Origin: CAVTRI01 sp963737075
GTDB lineage: Bacteria > Actinomycetota > Acidimicrobiia > Acidimicrobiales > Palsa-688
Length of the DNA stretch: 64,000 bases
Assembly (NCBI GenBank): GCA_963737075.1
Contig: CAVTRI010000002.1
Location: 558,001-622,000, forward strand
Direction: 5' to 3'
Below, piece after piece: positions 1-8,264 of the stretch (position 1 is the first letter of the stretch; each line of letters opens with the position of its first letter). Position numbers and translations under genes: made by a program. The notes below the pieces were generated by a model. It had not been told where the DNA came from, did no database searches, and was given only the letters and a program-made list of their open reading frames with translations.

Positions 1-297
1 GATGTGGTCGAGCAGCTCGTACGCGCCTTGCAGCATGCAGGCGATGTTGGTGCACACCGCCACGACGTACTTGCCGACCGGCTCGACATGGAACATGTCA
101 TAAAAAGTCGCCGTCCCTCGGACCTCAGCCGGAGCAAGGCCCAGCAGCTCCCCGACGTGGGCCATCCCGTCTTCACTCAAGTAGCCGTCCTGCTCCTGGA
201 GCAGGTGGAGGATCGGGATGAGCGCCGAACGGGCGTGCGGGTAAAGAGCGATGAGCTCACGCGCCCGCCGTTCGTTGTCTGGGTTCAGGCGGGCCAC
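1..297 (-). CDS. nuoE: NADH-quinone oxidoreductase subunit E (3' end outside window)
   Basis: Reverse-strand translation gives the N-terminal part of the 24-kDa thioredoxin-like [2Fe-2S] subunit of Complex I. Visible are a helical start (ARLNPDNERRARELIALYP), the segment ATFYDMFHVEP and the cluster-binding stretch VCTNIACML with two of the expected cysteines; the other two would lie beyond the window edge. The first usable start after an in-frame stop is the GTG at 297. It follows nuoD in the same direction after about 115 bp in which I see nothing else. Identification is firm; the start is the best choice but has a weak ribosome site. Confidence 0.9.
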   Translation of the reverse strand, partial: MARLNPDNERRARELIALYPHARSALIPILHLLQEQDGYLSEDGMAHVGELLGLAPAEVRGTATFYDMFHVEPVGKYVVAVCTNIACMLQGAYELLDHI

Positions 298-412
298 GTC
301 ATCCGATCATCGCGGAGCGAAGCCGTTGAGGTCCAACTCGGAAGCATGGGCTTTGCCGGCCCGTCCCCGGTACCCACGACTTCTGCCGCCCCGACTCCGG
401 CGCCCCGCCCGC

Positions 413-1693
413 TCACCTGTCCACGTCGCCGAGGACAGGGTCGACCGTGGAGACGATGGCGATGGCATCGGCGACGAGCGCTCCGCGCGCCATCGGCGCC
501 AGCGACTGGAGGTTGGCGAAGCTCGGGGCCCGCACGTGGACCCGGTACGGCCGTGCCGTGCCGTCCGAGACGACGTAGCAGCCCAGCTCTCCGCGCGGGG
601 ACTCCACCGGCACGTAGGCGTCGCCGGGCGGCACGCGGAAACCTTCGGTGTACAGCTTGAAGTGGTGGATGAGCGCTTCCATCGACTCGTCGATGCGGTT
701 GCGGGGCGGCGGGGTGATCTTCTTGTCCTGGACCCGGAAGTCGCCTGCCGGCATCATGTCGAGGATCTGGCGGCAGATCTTCACCGACTCGCGGACCTCG
801 TTGAAACGGATGGCGTAGCGGTCCCAGCAGTCGCCGTGGGTGCCCACGATCACGTCGAAGTCGACGTCGTTATAAGCAAGGTACGGCTGGTCTCGCCGGA
901 GATCCCATGCGACGCCCGTCGAGCGCAACAGCGGACCGGTGATACCGAGCGCGATCGCGGTGTCCGCGGACAAGGGGCCGATGCCCTGCAGCCGCTTCTG
1001 CAGGATCGGCTGGCCTGTCAGCAGCCGGTCGTAGTCGTCCATCCGCCGGGGAATGGCGTCGCACAGGGCGGCCACGTCGTCGCGCCATCCGTCAGGCAGC
1101 TCGGCGGCCACGCCGCCCGGGCGGAAATAGTTGTGGTTCATCCGCAGCCCGGTGACCTTCTCGAAGAAGGCCAACAGCATCTCCCGCTCCCGCCACCCGT
1201 ACACCAGCATGTTGATGGCGCCGATGTCGGCGCCGTTGGTCGCCAACCACAGGAAGTGGGAGCTCATCCGGTTGAGCTCGCACATCAGCATCCGGATCCA
1301 CGTGGCGCGTGGAGGGACCTCCACTTCCAGCAGGCATTCGACGCTCAGGCAATAGGCGAGCTCGTTGAAAAACGGCGACAGGTAGTCCATGCGGGTGACG
1401 TTGGTGCACCCCTGGTGGTACATCAGCTCTTCGCCCGTCTTCTCCATCCCGGTGTGGAGGTAGCCGACGACCGGCTTGGAGCGGACGATGTTCTCGCCGT
1501 CGAGCTCCACCATGATCCGCAAGACACCGTGGGTGGACGGGTGGGACGGCCCCAGGTTGAGAATCATCGTCTCGTCGTCGGGCAGGTCGACGTCCATATC
1601 AGAGGTGTCGACAACATGTCCCTCGGGCAGCCGGAGGACGCCGCCTTCCTCGACCAGCAGCTCGGCGGGGGCTTCCCGTTCGCGGACGACCAT
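413..1693 (-). CDS. nuoD: NADH-quinone oxidoreductase subunit D
   Basis: This is the 49-kDa subunit that forms the quinone site of Complex I together with NuoB. Diagnostic stretches are NLGPSHPSTHGVLR near the N-terminus, MDYLSPFFNELAY, and NYFRPGGVAAELPDGW, the conserved quinone-site loop. The frame stays open to a start at 2059, but that would add about 120 residues of repeat and non-homologous sequence. The ATG at 1693 lies behind purine-rich sequence and gives 426 residues, the usual NuoD length, so I prefer it. It sits between nuoC and nuoE in the standard order. If the longer start is used, the 45-bp repeats upstream become a low-complexity N-terminal tail. Confidence 0.92.
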   Translation of the reverse strand: MVVREREAPAELLVEEGGVLRLPEGHVVDTSDMDVDLPDDETMILNLGPSHPSTHGVLRIMVELDGENIVRSKPVVGYLHTGMEKTGEELMYHQGCTNVTRMDYLSPFFNELAYCLSVECLLEVEVPPRATWIRMLMCELNRMSSHFLWLATNGADIGAINMLVYGWREREMLLAFFEKVTGLRMNHNYFRPGGVAAELPDGWRDDVAALCDAIPRRMDDYDRLLTGQPILQKRLQGIGPLSADTAIALGITGPLLRSTGVAWDLRRDQPYLAYNDVDFDVIVGTHGDCWDRYAIRFNEVRESVKICRQILDMMPAGDFRVQDKKITPPPRNRIDESMEALIHHFKLYTEGFRVPPGDAYVPVESPRGELGCYVVSDGTARPYRVHVRAPSFANLQSLAPMARGALVADAIAIVSTVDPVLGDVDR

Positions 1694-1823
1694 CTCCTGC
1701 CCGCCTTCCGACGTCTGGCGGAGGAGGCTGTCGGTCAGCTCCGGCCCGCCGGGGGGCCGCCGACCGCGGAGGCGGTCCGTCAGGCTGCGACGGTGACGGA
1801 GATGCCGCTCGGGGTCGGTGCCA

Positions 1824-2041
1824 CCGCTCTCGGCAGCTACGCCGCCAGGCCGCTCGGGCCCTGTCACTCCGCTCTCGGCAGCTACGCCGCCGGGCCGCTC
1901 GGGCCCTGTCACTCCGCTCTCGGCAGCTACGCCGCCGGGCCGCTCGGGCCCTGTCACTCCGCTCTCGGCAGCTACGCCGCCGGGCCGCTCGGGCCCTGTC
2001 ACTCCGCTCTCGGCAGCTACGCCGCCGGGCCGCTCGGGCCC
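1824..2041. repeat. 45-bp tandem repeat, five copies, nuoC-nuoD junction
   Basis: Five head-to-tail copies of a 45-bp unit begin at 1824, 1869, 1914, 1959 and 2004; the last is cut short. Copies are almost identical (copy 1 has a single A for G). The unit is a multiple of three with no stop, so the nuoD frame reads through it as a 15-residue repeat containing ERPGGVAAESG. Eight of these residues (RPGGVAAE) match the quinone-loop motif inside NuoD itself at about 1096-1120, and the DNA matches there at about 20 of 25 positions. It is probably a noncoding junction expansion, not part of the mature protein. Confidence 0.9.
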
Positions 2042-2072
2042 TTGGCTCGTGGTGCTCATGGGTTCGTGCTCC

Positions 2073-2579
2073 TCACCGCCCGCCCGGCGATTCCTTGAAC
2101 TGCACGGGAACGTGGCCGGTGGCGTAGTCCTTGCGAAGCGGATGACCCTCCCAGTCCTCGGGCATCAGGATCCGGCTCATGTCCGGGTGCCCGGTGAAGT
2201 TGATGCCAAACATGTCGTAGACCTCCCGCTCGTGCGCCTCGCTCCCTGGCCAGACCGGGAAGAGCGTGGGGACTTCCGGATCGTCGCCCGGCACCTGGCA
2301 GCGGACCCGCAGCCGGCGCTTGTGGCGTAACGAAAGCAACTCCACGACAACCTCGAACCGCTCCGGTGTGATCCCCTGCGGCAAGTCCCGCCCCGGGTGT
2401 GTGAGGTAGTCGACCGCGGTCACCCCGATAATCACGTCGTAACCGTCCTCGTCGCGAAGGGCCTGCACGAGCGGCAGATACCCCTCACGGTTCGTGTGGA
2501 CCACGGCGGCGCCGTACGCCTCGACGAGCGGGGCGCCGTGCAGCTGAGGGGCGGCCTCGACGGCCGGCGGGTCGCTCAT
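2073..2579 (-). CDS. nuoC: NADH-quinone oxidoreductase subunit C
   Basis: This 168-residue protein is the 30-kDa subunit of the peripheral arm of Complex I. The diagnostic C-terminal half has VWPGSEAHEREVYDMFGI followed by GHPDMSRILMPEDWEGHPL and RKDY, the classic 30-kDa signature. Its ATG overlaps the nuoB stop by 4 bp, which indicates translational coupling. The gene is separate from nuoD, unlike the fused NuoCD of enterobacteria. Length is normal for an unfused NuoC. Confidence 0.95.
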   Translation of the reverse strand: MSDPPAVEAAPQLHGAPLVEAYGAAVVHTNREGYLPLVQALRDEDGYDVIIGVTAVDYLTHPGRDLPQGITPERFEVVVELLSLRHKRRLRVRCQVPGDDPEVPTLFPVWPGSEAHEREVYDMFGINFTGHPDMSRILMPEDWEGHPLRKDYATGHVPVQFKESPGGR

Positions 2580-3124
2580 CGCGAGACGGGAACCGGCGCG
2601 CCCTGGGGAGACAGCTCGCCGAGATGGATGCCGGCACCCGTCCCGTCCGACACCCGCCGCGTGATCTCACCGAGGCGGATTTTCTGGTGCAACGTCAGGA
2701 TGGCGTGAATCAACGTGTCCGGTCCGGGGGGGCAGCCAGGGGCGTAGACGTCCACGGGGACGACCTGGTCGACCCCCTGAACGATGGCGTAGTTGTTGAA
2801 CATCCCGCCGGTGCTGGCGCAGACCCCCATGGAGATGACCCACTTGGGCTCCATCATCTGGTCGTACACCTGGCGCAGGACAGGAGCCATCTTCTGACTC
2901 ACCCGCCCGGCGACGATCATCACGTCGGCCTGACGGGGTGACGCCCGGAAAACCTCCATGCCGAAGCGGGCCAGGTCGAAGTTCGCCGCCCCGGCGGCCA
3001 TCATCTCCATGGCGCAGCAGGCGAGACCGAAGTTGGCCGCCCATGAGCTCGAGGCGCGAGCCCATTTCACGAATCCTTCGAGCGTTCCGGTCAGAAAGTT
3101 GTGCTGGAGGTTCTCGAGACCCAT
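2576..3124 (-). CDS. nuoB: NADH-quinone oxidoreductase subunit B
   Basis: This 182-residue protein is the PSST subunit that carries cluster N2, the last electron donor to quinone. Visible are WAANFGLACCAMEMMA with the paired cysteines, RFGMEVFRASPRQADVMIVAG, the GVCASTGGMFNNY loop and VYAPGCPPGPDTLIHAI with the last cluster cysteine. The frame is open further upstream, but the ATG at 3124 follows a clear GAGAGGAG ribosome site and matches the family N-terminus. It is 91 bp after nuoA and overlaps nuoC by 4 bp. Confidence 0.96.
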   Translation of the reverse strand: MGLENLQHNFLTGTLEGFVKWARASSSWAANFGLACCAMEMMAAGAANFDLARFGMEVFRASPRQADVMIVAGRVSQKMAPVLRQVYDQMMEPKWVISMGVCASTGGMFNNYAIVQGVDQVVPVDVYAPGCPPGPDTLIHAILTLHQKIRLGEITRRVSDGTGAGIHLGELSPQGAPVPVSR

Positions 3125-3215
3125 CTCTTGCTCCTCTCCAGCCCGCACGGTAGGGCGGGCTGGGCTCGATATGCCAACCCGGGTACCCCCCCAACCGAAC
3201 AAATGACCAACGCGG

Positions 3216-3773
3216 CTAGGCGCCTCCTGTCGGTGGGGTGGCGACCGGCTCTGGCAAAGGACGCTCGCCACCCTCCGCCCCGACTCCCCGCCTGTCGCCG
3301 TCGTCCAGCGGGCGGGGCGTCGCTCCCTGCACCAGCTCCGCAGGCCGGGGAACCCGCCGGACTGTGAACTCCGTCGCGCGGGACATGTCCGCCGGGGCTC
3401 GCCGGGCCCGCCGTTGCCGGGGCCCCCAGTCGAGCGCTCCGTTGGACACCAGGTAGGCGAAGGATACAAACACGACCACCGCGAACGCGGCCATCTCCGC
3501 CAGCCCGAACTTCCCCAGCTGGTGGTACATGACCGCCCACGGGTAGAGGAAGATCACCTCGATGTCGAAGATGATGAAGATCATGGCCACGAGGTAGAAC
3601 CGCACCGGGAAGCGGCTGGCCGGACCATAGCGGGGGACGATGCCCGACTCGTAGGGGATGTCCTTGGCGCCGGTCGGTCGCTTCGGGCCCAGCATCTTGG
3701 ATCCCATGACGGAGCCGCCCGCGAACAGCGCGCCCACGAGCAGGAGCAACAGGATCGGGAGGTACTGCTCCAT
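3216..3773 (-). CDS. nuoA: NADH-quinone oxidoreductase subunit A
   Basis: This membrane subunit of Complex I has three predicted membrane helices. The conserved loop YESGIVPRYGPASRFPVRFY and the FIIFDIEVIFLYPWAV stretch (residues about 42-82) identify it. At 185 residues it is longer than the usual 115-130 because of a hydrophilic, Pro/Arg-rich C-terminal tail of about 60 residues that I do not recognise. It is the first gene of the nuo operon. Its start is only 66 bp from the divergent reductase gene, so promoters for both must lie in that gap, although I cannot point to convincing -35/-10 boxes. Confidence 0.95.
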   Translation of the reverse strand: MEQYLPILLLLLVGALFAGGSVMGSKMLGPKRPTGAKDIPYESGIVPRYGPASRFPVRFYLVAMIFIIFDIEVIFLYPWAVMYHQLGKFGLAEMAAFAVVVFVSFAYLVSNGALDWGPRQRRARRAPADMSRATEFTVRRVPRPAELVQGATPRPLDDGDRRGVGAEGGERPLPEPVATPPTGGA

Positions 3774-3839
3774 ACACTCCTACCCTAGCGACCTCCGCGG
3801 GGTCAGCCAGAAGGCGGTGCCGCACTACCCTGGCCCGCC

Positions 3840-5108
3840 GTGACCCCGGTCCACGCCCGACAATGCGACGCGCTGGTCATCGGCGGCGGCCCCTCAGGGG
3901 CGGCGTGCGCGTACTGGTTGGCGAGCGCTGGCCACGACGTGATCCTCGTCGAGCGCAAGGCCTACCCCCGGGAGAAGACCTGCGGCGACGGGCTCACGCC
4001 CCGGTCGGTGCGGCAGCTCGAGGACATGGGACTGGGCGAGGAGCTGGCATCTGCTGGTCACCGGTTTTCGGGGTTGCGGTCGCACGCGTTCGGCCGAACC
4101 CTGGAGCTGGCCTGGCCGCACCACCCGGACCTGCCTGGATACGGCTACGTGATCACCCGCAAGGACCTGGATGCCCTCGTCGCCGAGCGGGCCGCCAAGG
4201 CGGGGGCCGCAGTGTGGGAACGGACGGAAGCATCGAAGCCAACTGTGGACGATGGGCTCGTCCGGGGGGCGGTCGTTCACGCCCTGGACGGGTCCGGCGA
4301 GCAGGCGATGGTGCGGGCGCGGTATGTCGTGGTCGCCGACGGGGCGAACTCCCGTTTCGGCCGGTCGCTCGGAACGAGTCGGCTGCGGGCCTACCCGCTC
4401 GGCATGGCCATCCGCGGGTACTGGACGTCGCCCCGGCACAACGAGCCGTGGATCGACTCATGGCTCGACATCCGGGACAAGGCCGGAAACGTGCTGCCGG
4501 GCTACGGATGGATTTTTCCCGTCGGCGACGGACGGGTCAACGTTGGCGTCGGCCTGCTATCGACCTTCAACCAGTGGAAGGCGGTCAACACCACTCACCT
4601 GCTGCAGTCGTTCGTCGAGTACGCCCCGGGCGACTGGGATCTTCGGCCGGAGACCTGTTGCGGTCCGGCGACCGGCGGTCGGCTGCCGATGGGCCTGTCC
4701 GTGGGTCCGCACGCGGGGCCCACCTACCTGGTGGTGGGGGACGCCGGCGGGGCGATCAACCCGTTCAACGGGGAGGGGATCGCCTACGCGTACGAGACCG
4801 GGCGGATGGCGGCAGAAGCGGTGCACATGGCGTTGGCCAGCGGCGACGGACTGGCGCTCCAGAGCTACCCCGAACGCCTCGGAGCCCGGTACGGGCTGTA
4901 TTACAAGATGGCGCGGCTGTTCGTGCGGGTCATCGGGCACCCGGAGGTGATGCGGCGGCTGGTGTCGACCGGGATGCGCAGTCGTTCGCTGATGGAGTGG
5001 GTGCTTCGCATCATGGCCAACGTGCTCCGCCCGGACGAGCTCGGCCCTGCCGAAGCGGCCTACCGCGCGGTCGCGGCGATCGCGAAGCGCGTGCCCGAGC
5101 CGGCCTGA
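3840..5108 (+). CDS. Geranylgeranyl reductase family FAD-dependent oxidoreductase (menaquinone reductase-like)
   Basis: This 422-residue flavoprotein has the N-terminal dinucleotide fold (VIGGGPSGAACAYWLASAG), the family signature REKTCGDGLTPRSV, and the second FAD motif GDAGGAINPFNGEGIAYAYE at about 290. Family members reduce isoprenoid chains. Next to nuo genes the most likely job is partial saturation of the menaquinone side chain, as for mycobacterial MenJ (inference). It starts with GTG, diverges from nuoA and stands alone on the plus strand. The substrate cannot be read from sequence. Confidence 0.88.
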   Translation: MTPVHARQCDALVIGGGPSGAACAYWLASAGHDVILVERKAYPREKTCGDGLTPRSVRQLEDMGLGEELASAGHRFSGLRSHAFGRTLELAWPHHPDLPGYGYVITRKDLDALVAERAAKAGAAVWERTEASKPTVDDGLVRGAVVHALDGSGEQAMVRARYVVVADGANSRFGRSLGTSRLRAYPLGMAIRGYWTSPRHNEPWIDSWLDIRDKAGNVLPGYGWIFPVGDGRVNVGVGLLSTFNQWKAVNTTHLLQSFVEYAPGDWDLRPETCCGPATGGRLPMGLSVGPHAGPTYLVVGDAGGAINPFNGEGIAYAYETGRMAAEAVHMALASGDGLALQSYPERLGARYGLYYKMARLFVRVIGHPEVMRRLVSTGMRSRSLMEWVLRIMANVLRPDELGPAEAAYRAVAAIAKRVPEPA

Positions 5109-5121
5109 AGGCGCAAAACCT

Positions 5122-5208
5122 GGCGAACTTCTACGAGAAGTTGGCAGCATCCCCTGAACCTCGACGACAAACCGCGTATATGCGCGCGATTTGTCGTAGA
5201 AGTTCGCC
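5122..5208. repeat. Nested long inverted repeat downstream of geranylgeranyl reductase
   Basis: Perfect 15-nt arms (5122-5136 and 5194-5208) enclose a second pair of 8-nt arms (ACGACAAA at 5164-5171, TTTGTCGT at 5190-5197). The right inner and outer arms overlap by a few bases, so the two stems compete. Lying 14 bp after the reductase stop, it could terminate transcription, but there is no T-run. It looks more like a dispersed palindromic repeat of the REP type. Confidence 0.6.
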
Positions 5209-5244
5209 GCCCCCAGCAAACAACTCGTGGAAGTTCGGAAGGCC

Positions 5245-5348
5245 CTACGACAACACGCGGAAGGCGCTACGACAACACGCGGGAGGCGCTACGACAACAC
5301 GCGGGAGCCCTACGACAACGCGCGGCTAACGCGGCTAACTCGGCTAGC
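5245..5348. repeat. 22-bp and 9-bp tandem repeats at the hemL 3' end
   Basis: Four near-identical copies of a 21-22 bp unit beginning CTACGACAAC start at 5245, 5267, 5289 and 5310. Immediately after lie three 9-bp units (5322, 5331, 5340: GCGGCTAAC twice, then TCGGCTAGC). The last 9-bp unit contains the hemL stop codon. Read on the hemL strand, the 9-bp units place TAG in frame three times in a row. Confidence 0.85.
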
Positions 5349-6603
5349 GCGTGAGCCCCGCCGCGGCCGAGGCGAAAGCCTCGACGGTGGCGGCAAGCTC
5401 AGTGTCCGAGTGGGCCAGGCTCGGGAACATGATCTCGTACGCGCCCGGGGCGATCGCCACTCCGCGGTCGAGCAGCCCGTGCATCAGCGGCGCGTACAGG
5501 CCGGTTGCCGCGGACGCGCGAGCGCCGTCGTAGTCGGCCACAGGCGACGAACCGAACGAGATGCTCATCAGCGAGCCCACGACCGGCACCTGGGCGGCAA
5601 CGCCAGCCGACCGGAGGGCGTCGGCGACGCCGGCCCCGAGCCGCCCGACAAAACCCGCGAGATCCGAAAAGGAAGACGGAGAGAGCAGCGACAGGACGGT
5701 CAACCCGGCGGCGGTGGCGAGCGGGTTCCCCGACAGGGTGCCCGCCTGGTAGACGGGCCCTTCCGGCGCCAGCTGGTCCATGACGTCGGCCCGCCCTCCG
5801 AAAGCCGCCAGCGGCAGCCCTCCACCGATCACTTTGCCGAAGCACCACAGATCCGGGCGCACGCCAACTGTCGGCGCCACGCTGCCGTCGCGGAGCCGGA
5901 ACCCGGTGATCACCTCGTCGAAGATCAGGAGCGCCCCCACCCGGTCGCACGCCGCCCGCAACTCAGCGAGAAAGCCCGGCGCCGGCGGCACCAGACCCAT
6001 GTTCGCCGCCACGGGCTCGACGACAACGGCTGCCACGTCGTTGTCCAATGTAGGCACCCGGTTGTAGGGCACGACGAGCGTGTCCGCCACCGCGCCCTTC
6101 GGTACGCCCGCTGACGCCGGCAGGCCGAGCGTCGCCACCCCGCTCCCGCCGCTCGCGAGCACCTCGTCGCTGTGCCCGTGGTAGCACCCGGCGAAGACCA
6201 CGACGCCGTCCCGTCCCGTTGCCCCCCGCGCCAGCCGGACGGCGGACATGGCCGCCTCTGTGCCGCTGCTGACCAGCCGCAGCTTCTCGCATCCTTCGAC
6301 GCGGGAGCAGATCGCCTCCGCCAGCAGCACCTCCCGTTCCGTCGGCGCCCCGAACGTCGTCCCCTCCGCCGCAGCCTTCTGAATCGCCTCCACGACCGCC
6401 GGGTGTGCGTGCCCGAGGATCGACGCGCCGTAGGACTGGACGTAGTCGAGGTACCGGTTGCCGTCAGTGTCCCAGACGTATGCCCCCGAGCCGCGGGCCA
6501 CGAAGTACGGCTCGCCTCCGACCGCCCGGAACGCGCGCACGGGCGAGTTGACCCCCCCGGGCGTCACCTTCAACGCCCGGTCCCAAAGGCCCGCCTGAGT
6601 CAC
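5344..6603 (-). CDS. hemL: Glutamate-1-semialdehyde 2,1-aminomutase
   Basis: This 419-residue PLP enzyme converts glutamate-1-semialdehyde to 5-aminolevulinate in the C5 route to tetrapyrroles. It has the N-terminal VNSPVRAF motif, SGTEAAMSAVRLARG, LIFDEVITGFRL and the PLP lysine in FGKVIGGGLPLAAFGG. The start is GTG behind GGAGGC. It is the last gene of the heme run, 28 bp after hemB. Its TAG stop lies inside a 9-bp tandem repeat, so downstream in-frame stops are duplicated. Confidence 0.96.
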   Translation of the reverse strand: MTQAGLWDRALKVTPGGVNSPVRAFRAVGGEPYFVARGSGAYVWDTDGNRYLDYVQSYGASILGHAHPAVVEAIQKAAAEGTTFGAPTEREVLLAEAICSRVEGCEKLRLVSSGTEAAMSAVRLARGATGRDGVVVFAGCYHGHSDEVLASGGSGVATLGLPASAGVPKGAVADTLVVPYNRVPTLDNDVAAVVVEPVAANMGLVPPAPGFLAELRAACDRVGALLIFDEVITGFRLRDGSVAPTVGVRPDLWCFGKVIGGGLPLAAFGGRADVMDQLAPEGPVYQAGTLSGNPLATAAGLTVLSLLSPSSFSDLAGFVGRLGAGVADALRSAGVAAQVPVVGSLMSISFGSSPVADYDGARASAATGLYAPLMHGLLDRGVAIAPGAYEIMFPSLAHSDTELAATVEAFASAAAGLTR

Positions 6604-6631
6604 CGGAGCCGCCTCCAGAGGCCCGCCTGGT

Positions 6632-7612
6632 TCACTGAAACACTTCCGCCAGCTCCCCGGCCAGGTACGTGAGAATGAGATCAGCCCCCGCCCGGCGGAT
6701 GGCGGTCACGTGCTCCAGGGCCACGGCGGCGCCGTCGATCCACCCCCGCTCCGCCGCCGCCTTGATCATGGCGTACTCGCCGCTCACGTGGTAGGCCGCC
6801 ACGGGCACGTCCACCCGGTCCCGTACCTCGGCGATGACGTCCAGGTAAGCGAGGGCGGGCTTGACCATCACGATGTCGGCCCCCTCCTGGAGGTCGAGGG
6901 CCACTTCCCGGAGTGCTTCTCGCCGGTTCCGCCAGTCTTGCTGGTAACCCCTGCGATCTCCCCCGCCGGCGATCGTCACGTCGACCGCGTCCCGGAACGG
7001 TCCGTACAGCGCGGAGGCGTACTTCGCCGCGTAAGCCAGGATGCCCACGTGGCCGAACCCCTCGGCGTCGAGGGCGGCCCGGATGGCAGCGACCTGTCCG
7101 TCCATCATCCCTGACGGCGCGACCAGGTCCGCTCCCGCACGCGCCTGAGCGACCGCGACGCGGCCGTACAGCTCGAGGGTGGCGTCGTTGTCGACCGAGC
7201 CGCGCCCGTCGAGAACGCCGCAGTGGCCATGGTCGGTGTACTCGTCGAGACACAGGTCGGCGATGAGCACCACGTCGTCACTCAGCTCCTCGCGCAACTG
7301 GGACAGGCCGAGCTGGACGATGCCTTCGGGGTTCCACGCCTCGGAACCGATGGCGTCCTTGTATTGGGGTACGCCGAAAAGCACGAGCGAGTGGACGCCG
7401 AGCGAGCTGAGGCGGGCGGACTCCTTGCGCAGCGAGTCGAGGGTGTGCTGGTCCACGCCCGGCAGCGAGGGGATCGGATTTGGCGTGTCGATCCCCTCCC
7501 GGACGAAAAGCGGCGCGATCAGCTGCGACGGGGTGAGCCGCGTCTCCGCCACCAGGTCTCGCAGGGCCGGGGTGCGGCGCAGCCGCCGCATCCTGGTCAC
7601 GGGAAAAGCCAT
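6632..7612 (-). CDS. hemB: Porphobilinogen synthase (5-aminolevulinate dehydratase)
   Basis: This enzyme joins two 5-aminolevulinates into porphobilinogen. Visible are RLRRTPALRDLV at the N-terminus, the metal-site region DLCLDEYTDHGHCGVL, and both active-site lysine regions (ILAYAAKYASALYGPFRDA and MVKPALAYLDVI). The ATG at 7612 begins MAFPVTRMRRLRR, typical of the family; an upstream TTG would add only five residues. The start lies within a CATG shared with an upstream ATG of the divergent nitroreductase-like gene, so the two promoters must overlap. Confidence 0.95.
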   Translation of the reverse strand: MAFPVTRMRRLRRTPALRDLVAETRLTPSQLIAPLFVREGIDTPNPIPSLPGVDQHTLDSLRKESARLSSLGVHSLVLFGVPQYKDAIGSEAWNPEGIVQLGLSQLREELSDDVVLIADLCLDEYTDHGHCGVLDGRGSVDNDATLELYGRVAVAQARAGADLVAPSGMMDGQVAAIRAALDAEGFGHVGILAYAAKYASALYGPFRDAVDVTIAGGGDRRGYQQDWRNRREALREVALDLQEGADIVMVKPALAYLDVIAEVRDRVDVPVAAYHVSGEYAMIKAAAERGWIDGAAVALEHVTAIRRAGADLILTYLAGELAEVFQ

Positions 7613-7649
7613 GAGGAAACGGTACAACCGTGTGCTTGGATTGGCGGCC

Positions 7650-8096
7650 GTGGAACAAGCCCACTATCAGAAGCCCGACTGGTTCACGCAGCACATCCTC
7701 AACAACATCGTCGCCGGCACCGCCCGCTTGGGCGTGAGCGTCCGGGGCTCCCGGGTGCTAGAGACAAAGGGGCGCAAGACCGGCGAGCCGCGGCGCAACC
7801 CCGTCAACCTGCTGAAGCTCGAAGGCCAGCAGTACCTGGTGTCTCCGCGGGGGGAGACCCAGTGGGTGCGCAACGTCCGGGCCGACGACGGCCGAGTGGT
7901 GCTGATCCTCGGGATCCGCCGCGAGGAGCGCAAGGCCACCGAAGTACCCCTGGACGAGCGGGCCCCGATCCTGCGGGCCTACCTCAAGAAGTGGAAGGCG
8001 GAGACGGGTCGCTTCTTCGGCGGCGTCGGCCCCGACGCCAGCGACGAGGAGCTCGCCGCCATCGCCGGCCGCCACCCGGTGTTCCGCCTGGGCTGA
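7650..8096 (+). CDS. Deazaflavin (F420)-dependent nitroreductase family protein
   Basis: This small split-barrel protein (about 148 residues from the GTG at 7650) has the family pattern LETKGRKTGEPRRNPVNLL, QYLVSPRGETQWVRNVRA and the C-terminal HPVFRL. Related proteins bind coenzyme F420 or related flavins and are common in mycobacteria and other actinobacteria. An in-frame ATG at 7611 would overlap the hemB start on the other strand, so GTG 7650 is preferred. Substrate unknown. Confidence 0.8.
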   Translation: MEQAHYQKPDWFTQHILNNIVAGTARLGVSVRGSRVLETKGRKTGEPRRNPVNLLKLEGQQYLVSPRGETQWVRNVRADDGRVVLILGIRREERKATEVPLDERAPILRAYLKKWKAETGRFFGGVGPDASDEELAAIAGRHPVFRLG

Positions 8097-8113
8097 CGCG
8101 CCGGGAGATCGCC

Positions 8114-8260
8114 GCCGGACAGGTCGGCCAGGACGAGCGTCACGGCCACCTCACGGTCGAAGCGCGGCTGGGAGGCCCGGTAGACGATGCCTGAGCTTTC
8201 GGCGCCGATCACGCAAATGTCCGTGTAGCCAGGGAGTTCAAGGAGGTTGCCGGTGGGCAC
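8114..8260 (-). pseudogene. N-terminal remnant of a Ser/Thr protein kinase
   Basis: About 49 residues match the start of actinobacterial Pkn-type kinases: LPGYTDICVIGAESSGIVYR followed by QPRFDREVAV. The glycine loop is degenerate (GAESSG in place of GxGxxG), and the catalytic lysine expected after VAV is a threonine. The rest of the kinase is missing; the frame runs into the nitroreductase gene on the other strand. I read it as a decayed fragment, not a functional gene. Confidence 0.6.
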
Positions 8261-8264
8261 CGCT

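Noticed and set aside
1694..2059. N-terminal repeat extension of NuoD as a real protein domain
   Set aside because: The shorter start gives the normal family length, and the repeat is open only because its period is a multiple of three. Kept as a possibility, not as the annotation.
251..2098. Very long plus-strand open frame opposite nuoD
   Set aside because: It mirrors the nuoD frame in GC-rich DNA; the minus strand carries clear Complex I motifs and this one none.
5245..5325. Short CRISPR array
   Set aside because: Units are contiguous with no unique spacers, and no cas genes are present anywhere in the window.
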